Assembly (NCBI RefSeq): GCF_030687145.1
Contig: NZ_CP117460.1
Location: forward strand, 6,076,001-6,140,000
DNA length: 64,000 nt
Origin: Pseudomonas sp. FP1742
Lineage (GTDB): Bacteria; Pseudomonadota; Gammaproteobacteria; Pseudomonadales; Pseudomonadaceae
Direction of reading: 5' to 3'
Both the position numbers and the translations under genes were made by a program. The notes beneath the pieces were generated by a model, which saw nothing but the letters and a program-made list of their open reading frames with translations, searched no databases and had not been told where the DNA came from. This document shows positions 28,793 to 37,198 of the stretch, one piece after another (positions within the stretch are counted from its first letter, which is position 1; each line of letters begins with the position of its first letter).

Positions 28793-29833
28793 ATGACCGA
28801 CAAGAGCCAACAATTCGCCAGCGACAACTATTCCGGTATCTGCCCTGAAGCCTGGGCTGCCATGGAACAGGCCAACCACGGCCACCAGCGCGCTTACGGC
28901 GACGATGAGTGGACCGCACGCGCTGCGGATCAATTCCGCAAACTGTTCGAAACCGACTGCGAAGTATTCTTCGCCTTCAACGGCACCGCCGCCAACTCAT
29001 TGGCCCTGTCGTCGCTGTGTCAGAGTTACCACAGCGTGATCTGCTCGGAAACCGCCCACGTCGAAACCGACGAATGCGGCGCGCCGGAGTTTTTCTCCAA
29101 CGGTTCCAAGCTGCTTATCGCCCGCACCGAAAACGGCAAATTGACGCCGGAATCGATCCGCGAAATCGCCCTCAAGCGCCAGGACATCCACTACCCTAAA
29201 CCGCGCGTCGTGACCCTGACCCAGGCCACTGAAGTCGGCAGCGTGTACACCCCGGAAGAAATCCGCGCCATCAGCGTCACCTGCAAGGAACTGGGCCTGA
29301 ACCTGCACATGGACGGCGCTCGTTTCTCCAACGCCTGCGCATACCTGGGCTGCTCGCCAGCCGACCTGACCTGGAAGGCCGGCGTCGACGTGCTGTGCTT
29401 CGGCGGTACGAAAAACGGCATGGCGGTGGGCGAAGCGATTCTGTTCTTCAACCACAAACTGGCCGAAGACTTCGATTACCGCTGCAAACAGGCCGGGCAA
29501 CTGGCGTCGAAGATGCGTTTTCTCTCCGCGCCATGGGTCGGGATCCTGGAAAACGATGCCTGGCTCAAATACGCCCGCCACGCCAACCATTGCGCGCAGT
29601 TGCTGGCCGAGCTGGTAAGCGACATTCCTGGCGTGGAACTGATGTTCCCGGTGCAGGCCAACGGCGTGTTCCTGCAACTCTCGGAACCGGCCATCGCCGC
29701 GCTGACCGCCAAGGGCTGGCGCTTCTACACCTTCATCGGTAACGGCGGCGCGCGTTTCATGTGTTCGTGGGACACCGAAGAAGAACGCGTGCGGGAACTG
29801 GCGGCGGATATCCGGCAAGTGATGACGGCCTGA
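28793..29833 (+). CDS. ltaE: Low-specificity L-threonine aldolase
   Basis: A 346-residue PLP enzyme that splits threonine or allo-threonine to glycine and acetaldehyde. The PLP lysine is in VLCFGGTKNGMAVGEA. The N-terminal SDNYSGICPEAWAAMEQANH is typical of the Pseudomonas enzyme. The longer frame upstream is non-coding: the ATG at 28793 gives the normal N-terminus MTDKSQQFASDN. Its place between the sarcosine and betaine clusters fits the glycine theme. Confidence 0.95.
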   Translation: MTDKSQQFASDNYSGICPEAWAAMEQANHGHQRAYGDDEWTARAADQFRKLFETDCEVFFAFNGTAANSLALSSLCQSYHSVICSETAHVETDECGAPEFFSNGSKLLIARTENGKLTPESIREIALKRQDIHYPKPRVVTLTQATEVGSVYTPEEIRAISVTCKELGLNLHMDGARFSNACAYLGCSPADLTWKAGVDVLCFGGTKNGMAVGEAILFFNHKLAEDFDYRCKQAGQLASKMRFLSAPWVGILENDAWLKYARHANHCAQLLAELVSDIPGVELMFPVQANGVFLQLSEPAIAALTAKGWRFYTFIGNGGARFMCSWDTEEERVRELAADIRQVMTA

Positions 29834-29851
29834 AGCCTTACCCAGCTTTTG

Positions 29852-30026
29852 CGGTGAGGGGGCTTGCCCTAATGCCAGTCAGTTAATCGCAATCCATGTG
29901 GGAGCGGGCTTGCTCGCGAAGAGGGAGTGTCAGTCGACATTAATGTTGCCTGTCACTCCCTCTTCGCGAGCAAGCCCGCTCCCACAGGTTCGGCATCTTA
30001 ATTGACTGGCATTAGCCCCCCCTCGC
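29852..30026. repeat. Nested REP: family A hairpin inside a split family B element
   Basis: Outer arms are remnants of family B (GGTGAGGGGGCTTGCCCT and AGCCCCCCCTCGCCACA). Inside them, 18-base arms at 29869-29886 and 29998-30015 are inverted with one mismatch. Inside these is a perfect 33-base inverted repeat, 29897-29929 with 29954-29986, built on family A. It fills the 291-base gap between ltaE and the SDR gene. Confidence 0.85.
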
Positions 30027-30124
30027 CACATAAAGCCCTCATGCGAAATGATCACGGAAGAGTTGGTCTACATTGACTGGCGAGCCGTTTCGATCCGCCC
30101 GGATCACCCATCAGGAGCGTCCGC

Positions 30125-30949
30125 ATGTCATTACAAGGCAAAACCCTGTTCATCACCGGCGCCAGCCGCGGGATCGGCCGCGAAATCGCGCTGCGAGCAG
30201 CAAAGGATGGGGCCAACATCGTGATTGCCGCGAAAAGCGCCGCCCCTCACCCCAAACTGCCTGGCACCATCTTCAGCGTGGCAGCGGAAGTCGAAGCCGC
30301 GGGTGGCAAGGCGCTGGCCCTGGAGGTGGATGTGCGCGATGAAACCATCGTGCAGCAGGCCATGATTAACGCCAGCGAGCATTTCGGCGGCATCGATGCG
30401 CTGATCAATAATGCCGGGGCGATCAAACTGACCGGGGTGCAGCACATCGAACTCAAGCGCTTCGACTTGATGCACCAGATCAACACTCGTGCCGTGCTGC
30501 TGTGCAGTCAGGCCGCCCTGCCCTATCTGAAAAAAACCGGCGGCCACATCCTCAACCTGTCACCGCCGCTGAACCTGGCCACCAAATGGTTTGCCCAATA
30601 CAGTCCCTACACGATCACCAAGTACGGCATGAGCATGCTCACCCTGGGCATGAGCGAGGAATTCGCCGCCTACGGCATCAGCGTCAACTCCCTGTGGCCG
30701 CAGACCATGATTGCCACGGCCGCCATCGAGTTTCAGCTGGGCTCGCGGGAGTCGTTCAAACATGCGCGCACACCGGCGATCATGGCGGATGCCGCCCACG
30801 TCATTCTGGACAGCAGCGGCCGCAGCATTACCGGTCGGTTGCTGATCGATGAAGAAATACTGGGTGAGCACGGGGTGACGGATTTTGAAGGGTATCGATT
30901 TGCGCCGGGCACAACCGACACCCTGATGCCCGACCTGTTTATCGACTGA
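30125..30949 (+). CDS. SDR-family oxidoreductase (HSDL2-like)
   Basis: A 274-residue short-chain dehydrogenase. The cofactor motif is in FITGASRGIGREIALRAA, followed by AAKSAAPHPKLPGTI, which is typical of the hydroxysteroid-dehydrogenase-like-2 group. The structural NNAG is in DALINNAGAI, and the catalytic Tyr and Lys are in SPYTITKYGMSML. The Ser is in HILNLSPPLNL. The substrate is unknown. AGGAGCG lies before the ATG. It is monocistronic and unrelated by sequence to the betaine genes around it. Confidence 0.9.
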   Translation: MSLQGKTLFITGASRGIGREIALRAAKDGANIVIAAKSAAPHPKLPGTIFSVAAEVEAAGGKALALEVDVRDETIVQQAMINASEHFGGIDALINNAGAIKLTGVQHIELKRFDLMHQINTRAVLLCSQAALPYLKKTGGHILNLSPPLNLATKWFAQYSPYTITKYGMSMLTLGMSEEFAAYGISVNSLWPQTMIATAAIEFQLGSRESFKHARTPAIMADAAHVILDSSGRSITGRLLIDEEILGEHGVTDFEGYRFAPGTTDTLMPDLFID

Positions 30950-30960
30950 AAACCGACCTT

Positions 30961-30988
30961 TGTGGGAGCGAGCCGGCTCGCTCCCACA
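30961..30988. repeat. Short perfect palindromic REP variant
   Basis: TGTGGGAGCGAGCC followed directly by its inverse, a 28-bp palindrome without a loop. It lies between the convergent stops of the SDR gene and gbcB, and probably serves as the transcription end for both. Confidence 0.8.
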
Positions 30989-31027
30989 GGTTTCGACGCA
31001 AGCATCAAGAGTTGGTTGCAGCCGATG

Positions 31028-32128
31028 TCAAAACTCGATCCGCACATCACCCTTCGGCACACTGCAGCACGACAGGATGAACCCTTCGGCTTCGTCTTCC
31101 TCGGTAATCCCGCCGTTGTGCTCCATTTCGACCTCGCCGCCCAGCTTCATCACCTTGCACGTCCCGCAGATCCCCATCCCGCAGGCCTTGGGAATCAACA
31201 GGCCAAGCTTGGCGGCCGCTGCGTGGACGGTTTCGCCCGGGCCCACGCGGATGCTCTTGCCGGAGGCGGTGAACTCCACCTGATGCAGATCCGCCGCGTC
31301 GATTTCCGGAGCATCCGCTGCCTGTTCGGCTTGTTCCACGGCGTCGGCACGAGCTTCCGGCGGCGTCGCGCCGAAGGACTCTTCGTGATAACGCTTCATG
31401 TCGAAACCCGCCGCCTCGAGCATGCGCTTGACCGCGTTCATGTACGGGGTCGGGCCGCAGCAGAAGACTTCACGCTCAAGGAAGTCCGGCGCCATCAGTT
31501 CGAGCATCTTGTGGTTCAGGTAACCGCGATAACCGGCCCACGGCTCGCCCAGACCATGCTTCTCACAGATCAGGTGCAGGCTGAAGTTGTCGATCCGCGA
31601 TGCCATGTGCTCCAGCTCGCGGTGGTAAATGATGTCTTTGGGCGAACGGGCGCTGTGGATAAACACCATGTCGACATTGCCGTTGGTGTCGTAGAACCAG
31701 CGCGCCATGGACATGACCGGCGTAATGCCGACACCGCCGCTGAGGTAGAGCACTTTCGGCGCGGTGAAGTCCATGGCGTTGAACAGCCCGACCGGCCCGT
31801 GCACCGCCAGTTCCTGGCCTTCGTGCAGGGTGTCGTGCAGCCAGTTGGACACCTTGCCCCCCGGCACGCGCTTGATGGTCACCGAAAAGCTGTACGGCAC
31901 CGACGGCGAACTGGAAATGGTGTAGGAGCGCATGATCGGCACGCCGTCGATTTCCAGCTCCAGGGTGACGAACTGCCCGGGCTTGAAGAAGAACAGGATC
32001 GGCTGGTCGGCCATGAAGCAGAAGGTGCGCACATCCCAGGTTTCCTGGATGACTTTGACGCAACGGACTATATGTCGACCATTGGCCCAGGTCTGGGTGG
32101 TTACCGGGTTCAGGAAGCTGTTGGACAT
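31028..32128 (-). CDS. gbcB: Glycine betaine demethylase, reductase subunit GbcB
   Basis: A 366-residue reductase that passes electrons from NAD(P)H to GbcA. It has an FAD-binding beta-barrel (MRSYTISSSPSVPYSFSVTI), an NAD-binding domain (KVLYLSGGVGITPVMSMARW) and a C-terminal plant-type [2Fe-2S] ferredoxin (CGMGICGTCKVMKLGG, then the last Cys in FILSCCSVPKGD). The ATG at 32128 follows GGAG and gives 366 residues, the P. aeruginosa length. It is divergent from gbcA across a 282-base regulatory gap. Confidence 0.96.
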   Translation of the reverse strand: MSNSFLNPVTTQTWANGRHIVRCVKVIQETWDVRTFCFMADQPILFFFKPGQFVTLELEIDGVPIMRSYTISSSPSVPYSFSVTIKRVPGGKVSNWLHDTLHEGQELAVHGPVGLFNAMDFTAPKVLYLSGGVGITPVMSMARWFYDTNGNVDMVFIHSARSPKDIIYHRELEHMASRIDNFSLHLICEKHGLGEPWAGYRGYLNHKMLELMAPDFLEREVFCCGPTPYMNAVKRMLEAAGFDMKRYHEESFGATPPEARADAVEQAEQAADAPEIDAADLHQVEFTASGKSIRVGPGETVHAAAAKLGLLIPKACGMGICGTCKVMKLGGEVEMEHNGGITEEDEAEGFILSCCSVPKGDVRIEF

Positions 32129-32203
32129 GCTGATCTCCACGGCCGACTACCGGCCTTCATATTGGCGATTCTGCGTATAGCGCAGCCCCGCCATTTACCT
32201 ATC

Positions 32204-32230
32204 TGCGACATTCACATACTTATCGCGACC
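32204..32230. promoter_or_regulatory. Candidate GbdR half-sites between gbcB and gbcA
   Basis: TGCGAC at 32204-32209 and CGCGAC at 32224-32229 are directly repeated 20 bases apart, a layout common for AraC-family sites. GbdR is known to activate gbcA and gbcB. That these are its half-sites is inference. The rest of the gap holds a GC-rich inverted stretch but no gene. Confidence 0.4.
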
Positions 32231-32410
32231 AGCCCCCAATTACCGGGGGTTGCGCGTCGGGAACAGATTGGGCCATGTCGCCCATGGATAAGGTTCTGGT
32301 GCGCGCCGGCCCCACACTCGCCCCATACCAAGACACAACCTTTACACCTTGCGTAGCAAACCTGATCAGCCACTTTCGCGGCCACGCAGATGGCCTTGAG
32401 GAAACACACG

Positions 32411-33706
32411 ATGGACGTCACCACTACCCTGAGCCTGGGCGATCCACTGGAACCCGCACGCAAGGCCACCGCGCAGATGCTGCAAGAGCGCGAGCGCACC
32501 TTTTCGCTGCCGCAGCCGTTTTACTCTGACGAGCGGCTGTTTGATATCGACATGCAGGAAATTTTCCAGAAAGAGTGGTTGATCGCCGGCATGACCTGCG
32601 AAATCCCGGCCAAAGGCAATTACCTGACCCTGCAAGTCGGCAAGAACCCGATCATCGTGATTCGCGGCGCCGATGGCGTGGTCCATGCGTTCCACAACGT
32701 CTGCCGTCACCGCGGCTCACGGCTGTGCACCAGTGAAAAAGGCAAGGTCGCCAAACTGGTCTGCCACTACCACCAGTGGACCTACGAGCTGGACGGTCGC
32801 CTGCTGTTCGCCGGCACCGAGATGGGCGCCGACTTCGACATGAAGCAGTACGGCCTCAAGCCGGTGAACGTGAAGACCGCCGGCGGTTACATCTTCATCA
32901 GCCTGGCGGAAAACCCGCCGGCCATTGACGACTTCCTGTCGACGCTCAGCCATTACATGGAACCGTACGACATGGAGAACACCAAGGTGGCGGTGCAAAC
33001 CACCTTGATGGAAAAAGCCAACTGGAAACTGGTGCTGGAAAACAACCGCGAGTGCTACCACTGCAACGCGTCGCACCCGGAACTGCTGAAAACCCTGCTG
33101 GAATGGGACGACGTTACCGACCCCCGTGCCGACCAGGCCTTCAAGGACCACGTAGCCGCTTCCGCCGCTGCCTGGGAAGCCGAGAAGATCCCTTACGCCC
33201 ACGCCAGTTTCGGCCTGCGTAACCGCATCGTGCGCATGCCGCTGCTCAAAGGCACCGTGTCGATGACCATGGACGGCAAACAGGGCTGCGCCAAACTCAT
33301 GGGTCGCATCAAGAACCCGGACCTGGGCTCGATGCGCATCCTGCACCTGCCGCACTCGTGGAACCACTGCATGGGCGACCACATCATCGTGTTCACCGTG
33401 TGGCCGATCAGCGCCCAGGAAACCATGGTCACCACCAAGTGGATCGTGCACAAGGACGCGGTCGAAGGCGTGGACTACGACGTGGAGCGCATGCGCCAGG
33501 TCTGGGATGCCACCAACGACCAGGACCGTCGCCTGGCCGAAGAGAACCAGCGCGGGATCAACTCCACCGCGTACCAGCCAGGGCCTTACTCCAAGACCTA
33601 TGAGTTTGGTGTGGTGAACTTCGTGGATTGGTACAGCGAGCGGATGCTGAACAACCTGGGGGCCGAGCCTGCGCCTTACCTCAAAGGTGTTCCGGTTCAA
33701 GGCTAA
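32411..33706 (+). CDS. gbcA: Glycine betaine demethylase, oxygenase subunit GbcA
   Basis: A 431-residue Rieske-type oxygenase that demethylates glycine betaine to dimethylglycine with release of formaldehyde. The [2Fe-2S] Rieske ligands are in NVCRHRGSRLC and LVCHYHQWTYELDG (C-x-H and C-x2-H). The mononuclear iron histidines are in NNRECYHCNASHPELL. The ATG at 32411 has GAGGAAAC before it; an earlier in-frame ATG at 32390 is less likely. Expression in P. aeruginosa depends on GbdR with betaine or dimethylglycine. Confidence 0.96.
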   Translation: MDVTTTLSLGDPLEPARKATAQMLQERERTFSLPQPFYSDERLFDIDMQEIFQKEWLIAGMTCEIPAKGNYLTLQVGKNPIIVIRGADGVVHAFHNVCRHRGSRLCTSEKGKVAKLVCHYHQWTYELDGRLLFAGTEMGADFDMKQYGLKPVNVKTAGGYIFISLAENPPAIDDFLSTLSHYMEPYDMENTKVAVQTTLMEKANWKLVLENNRECYHCNASHPELLKTLLEWDDVTDPRADQAFKDHVAASAAAWEAEKIPYAHASFGLRNRIVRMPLLKGTVSMTMDGKQGCAKLMGRIKNPDLGSMRILHLPHSWNHCMGDHIIVFTVWPISAQETMVTTKWIVHKDAVEGVDYDVERMRQVWDATNDQDRRLAEENQRGINSTAYQPGPYSKTYEFGVVNFVDWYSERMLNNLGAEPAPYLKGVPVQG

Positions 33707-33716
33707 GAACAAAAGC

Positions 33717-33808
33717 TTCGCGAGCAAGCCCGCTCCCACATTGGTTCGGTGGCGTACACAAAATCTGTGAACGACCCGATCAACTGTGGGAGCGGGCTTG
33801 CTCGCGAA
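33717..33808. repeat. REP pair, family A (inverted)
   Basis: Perfect inverted copies between the convergent gbcA and metallophosphoesterase genes. Confidence 0.9.
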
Positions 33809-33829
33809 AGCGATCGCACATTCACCCCA

Positions 33830-35074
33830 TCAACTCGAAGACCACCGCACCGACCCATCCTCGCCGATAAACGTCTCTTCGATGTTCTCCCCCACCAGCC
33901 GCACTTTCACATAACCGTTCAGCACCCGATCCGGGTACGCCTCATCCCGCGCATTTTGCGTTTCCGACCACAGCACCCGCGAATGCCCGTTCAGCTCGCT
34001 GGCATTGCCGTAGGGAATCGCTCCGTGCCCGGCGCAGCGTGCATGCAGCCCACCCTGGGTGGCGTAGCAGATGCCGTTGTGCAAATGCCCCCAGTACCAG
34101 TAATCCGGCTCGCGCCCCAAGGCATCACACACCGGCTGATACAACGATGTCTTGTTATGACCGGTAATGTCGAAGCCCTGGTGATGACTGAGCACCATGA
34201 CCTTCTTGCGTTTGGGCAAGTCTTTCATCCAGTCGATCTGCTGCTTGTTCAGCGCACCGTCCATATACAGATTGATTGGATCTGAGGCATAAGCCGTGTC
34301 GAGCCCGATCACCAGCCAGTCATCGTTGTACAACGCAAAATAACTGGTGCCCTGCTGCGCCGGGAAACGCTTGACCAGCTCCTTGAAGTAGCCATGGGCG
34401 CCGCTGTACATCTCGTGGTTGGAGTTGAGGGTGAACGAGCCCTGCTTGCCCATCGGCCAGCCGACCATGTCCACGTCTTCCTGGGAGCGGGTACCGGCGT
34501 AATACACATCCCCCAGATGGATGGTGAAGTCAGCCTGGGCCAGTTGCATCTGGTTCGCCACCGCCACCGCCGGGGCATGGCTGTCGAACGGCCCGGTGCC
34601 CCAGTCGCCGGCGATGGCCAGGGTCACGTCGCTGTCCATGCGCATCAGCGCCGGGGTGGTGGCGAACGGCGCGTGATGCCGCAGGTTCTCGATCCACTTC
34701 AGCAACGCTTCGCTCCACAACAGATCCAGCAGCTCCCATTTGCGACAACCGAGCAGGCTGCCATCCTTGAGCACTCGGGTTTGCAGTTCGTCTACCGATT
34801 GCGGCAGAGGACTGGCGTTACCGATGTGCAGGATCGACAAGCCGTGGGACAACTCCCACGGCACACTCGGCTGATCGTCCGGCATATCGCCGTGCTTGAG
34901 CACGTATTGCGCCTGATCATGCCCCCGTTGCAGCAGCGCGACGATGGCCTGGTACTCCTCAGGCTCAAGCTCGCTGACGAGCTTCTTCCAGGCCATTTCC
35001 AGGCGGGTGAGCACGCCGTGCAGGCGTACCTTGACCTTGTCGTACTCGTGTTCCCAATGACTGACCAATGACAT
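33830..35074 (-). CDS. Metallophosphoesterase (calcineurin-like)
   Basis: A 414-residue protein with the binuclear-metal motif set in order: LAIAGDWGTGP, HLGDVYYAGT, LNSNHEMYSG, VMVLSHHQGF and YWGHLHNGIC. About 150 N-terminal residues come before the enzyme domain and look helical (YDKVKVRLHGVLTRLEMAWK). No signal peptide is seen, so it is probably cytosolic. The ATG at 35074 follows GGAGGAAAG. It is 26 bases behind the di-heme cytochrome gene, so it is the last gene of that unit. Substrate unknown; the operon suggests a lipid or phospho-organic product. Confidence 0.85.
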   Translation of the reverse strand: MSLVSHWEHEYDKVKVRLHGVLTRLEMAWKKLVSELEPEEYQAIVALLQRGHDQAQYVLKHGDMPDDQPSVPWELSHGLSILHIGNASPLPQSVDELQTRVLKDGSLLGCRKWELLDLLWSEALLKWIENLRHHAPFATTPALMRMDSDVTLAIAGDWGTGPFDSHAPAVAVANQMQLAQADFTIHLGDVYYAGTRSQEDVDMVGWPMGKQGSFTLNSNHEMYSGAHGYFKELVKRFPAQQGTSYFALYNDDWLVIGLDTAYASDPINLYMDGALNKQQIDWMKDLPKRKKVMVLSHHQGFDITGHNKTSLYQPVCDALGREPDYWYWGHLHNGICYATQGGLHARCAGHGAIPYGNASELNGHSRVLWSETQNARDEAYPDRVLNGYVKVRLVGENIEETFIGEDGSVRWSSS

Positions 35075-35100
35075 GTTTCTTTCCTCCATCCGTAGTGGAA

Positions 35101-36969
35101 TCACAGGGTTTTCATGAACTCGATGAGCGCCCGCTTATCGAGTTCCGACAACTGCGTGCCGTACAGGTGGCCGCCGTTGTGGTTGCCCTCCAGACGGGTG
35201 TCGTATTTGAAGTCCGCCGAGGCTTTCATTTGCTCGCCACCGGTGACGAAGCCGACCTTGTCCTGGTCGTAAATATCGGAGCCGGTGAAGAACACCAACG
35301 GCCGCTGTTCCGGTGGCTGCAGCAAATCCCACAGGGTCGGCACCGAGCCGTTGTGCAAGTACGGCGCACGCAGCCAGATACCGTCGGTAGGCGTGTTGCT
35401 GTAGCTCTGGGTCTTGCGGTAGGCACCGAAGTCGAACGGCGGTTTCTTGAAGCCGTGGAAAGCCGTCACTAACCCAGTGGTGAACGAGTTCAGCCGATGG
35501 GGATCGGTGCCCAACTCATCAATCGTGGTGGTGACCTGACCGGTGTCGGTGCGGCCGAAGTCATGGCAGCCGGCGCAATTTTTTTCCCAGACCGGTTTGC
35601 CCCGGGCGACCTTGGCCTGATCCAGCGCGAATGGCCAGGCCGGTGCCTTGTGGCCCAGCAGCCAATTGGTCACCCGGTTAAAACTGTCCGGCAGCACCGA
35701 GTCCGGTGTCGCGCCCACGGCCATGGCCGCCGCGTAGTTGCGCTCATGGATATCGTTATTGTTGCCGTCCCAGTGCAGGTACAGCGACTCCCGGGGTTTC
35801 TGGTTCCAGACTTGCGGCAGGTCGACAGTGCCGATGGTCGAGTCATCCGGGAAGCCGAACACCACCATTTTCGTCGGGTTGAAGGTGTCGGTGCGCCCCG
35901 GCCCTTGCGGTGCGCGCAGTTGCTGCCAGGCATAGGCCTGTTTCTGCTTGATCAACGCGCTCGTGGCCATCGGGATGATCAGATATCGGTTGTACAACCG
36001 CTCGAAAAAACCGAGCTGGAACTTGCTGTTGATCGCAGCCATCACCGCGTCGGGAGTGAATTTCGGGTCGCTGGCGCAATCGTAAGCGAACCACTGGAAG
36101 GCCTGCAGCTGCAGGGTATTGGCCGGCGCGGAGGCCACCGGGGTCGCGACGTCACTGGCATTGGCGCGGTAGGAGCCGGTGTGGCACAGGGCACAGTTGG
36201 GCTCCACGGTCGGGTAGCCGATCTGCCGCTTGGCCATGCCGATCGGCAGATCCTTGCCGTTTTCATAGAGGAAACCGAAGACTTCATAGCCGCCGGGTTT
36301 CGGCAGTTTCTCCGGGCACATCTGCGGCAACACGGCGAACAGGTAATAGGGAATCCGTGCTTCGATGCCCAGGCCGATGGCGGCGTATTTGTAGTGGTCT
36401 TCGTCGGAGGCGTACTGCTCGGCCGGCACCACCCGCAGCATCTGGTACCAGGTTTCGTAGCCGATGAACCCCAGCGCCAGCACCACGACCAGCGTGGCGA
36501 CCTTGAAACTGTGCCGCTGCCAGCGGCGCGCCCACGCTGCGCGCCACTCCTGCCAACCGTCGCGAAGCAATGCGAATGGCCGATTGGCCGGCGCGCTGCC
36601 CAGGTACAGCAGAATCCCCAGGATCAGGAACATGCCCAGATCGCCCAGCAGCATCGGCACGAACACCTGGGCCTGGTTGCTGGTGTTGATCAGGTAGATC
36701 CAGAACGCCACCGCGACCAACCGCGATAACACGCACAGCCACGAATGCACGACGTATCTGGGTGCGTTGAAGCCTGACGGCATGTAAAACAGGCTGATCC
36801 CCACCAGCAACATGCCGGCGTTCTCCAGCCAAGGATCGGAGAGCTGAGGAGGCATCCCGAGCAATGAGGTCAGCAACGCCGGCGCGAACAGCGCCGGAAT
36901 CGCAAAGACCATGTTCATCACGATGCCTATCCAGATGAAGCGTTGAAACCAGCGGATGTAACTGTCCAT
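35101..36969 (-). CDS. Membrane-anchored di-heme c-type cytochrome, RoxA-like
   Basis: A 622-residue protein. The first 180 residues hold about five hydrophobic segments (near 10-37, 50-62, 72-93, 103-124, 155-175). The rest is probably periplasmic, with two heme-c sites, CALCH at 259-263 and CAGCH at 465-469. The roughly 200-residue spacing and the segment APYLHNGSVPTLWDLL resemble the rubber oxygenase RoxA / MauG-CcpA di-heme superfamily. RoxA itself is secreted and lacks the membrane domain, so this is an unusual architecture. It lies between the GMC-hydrolase fusion and the phosphoesterase. An oxygenase, peroxidase or electron-acceptor role is inference. Confidence 0.82.
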   Translation of the reverse strand: MDSYIRWFQRFIWIGIVMNMVFAIPALFAPALLTSLLGMPPQLSDPWLENAGMLLVGISLFYMPSGFNAPRYVVHSWLCVLSRLVAVAFWIYLINTSNQAQVFVPMLLGDLGMFLILGILLYLGSAPANRPFALLRDGWQEWRAAWARRWQRHSFKVATLVVVLALGFIGYETWYQMLRVVPAEQYASDEDHYKYAAIGLGIEARIPYYLFAVLPQMCPEKLPKPGGYEVFGFLYENGKDLPIGMAKRQIGYPTVEPNCALCHTGSYRANASDVATPVASAPANTLQLQAFQWFAYDCASDPKFTPDAVMAAINSKFQLGFFERLYNRYLIIPMATSALIKQKQAYAWQQLRAPQGPGRTDTFNPTKMVVFGFPDDSTIGTVDLPQVWNQKPRESLYLHWDGNNNDIHERNYAAAMAVGATPDSVLPDSFNRVTNWLLGHKAPAWPFALDQAKVARGKPVWEKNCAGCHDFGRTDTGQVTTTIDELGTDPHRLNSFTTGLVTAFHGFKKPPFDFGAYRKTQSYSNTPTDGIWLRAPYLHNGSVPTLWDLLQPPEQRPLVFFTGSDIYDQDKVGFVTGGEQMKASADFKYDTRLEGNHNGGHLYGTQLSELDKRALIEFMKTL

Positions 36970-37024
36970 GGCATCCCTTTCCTTTTGTCCCTATCCACCA
37001 ACAAATCTTGAGTGGGTACCTACC

Positions 37025-37171
37025 TGTGGCGAGGGGGCTTGCCCCCGTTGGGCTGCGAAGCGGCCCCAAATCGGCAAATGCGGTCATTCAGGAAAACCGC
37101 GATTGCAGGTTTCACGACTGCTTCGCAGCCGAACGGGGCGGTGCGGCGGTCCGACAAGCCCCCTCGCCACA
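37025..37171. repeat. REP pair, family B, right copy interrupted
   Basis: Left copy from 37025. The right copy has 16 extra bases at 37139-37154 (CGGTGCGGCGGTCCGA) that split the conserved GGGGGCAAGCC core. It lies between the GMC fusion stop and the cytochrome start, inside the putative operon. Confidence 0.82.
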
Positions 37172-37198
37172 ACAAGCTCCAGGCCACAGGTAGCGGTG

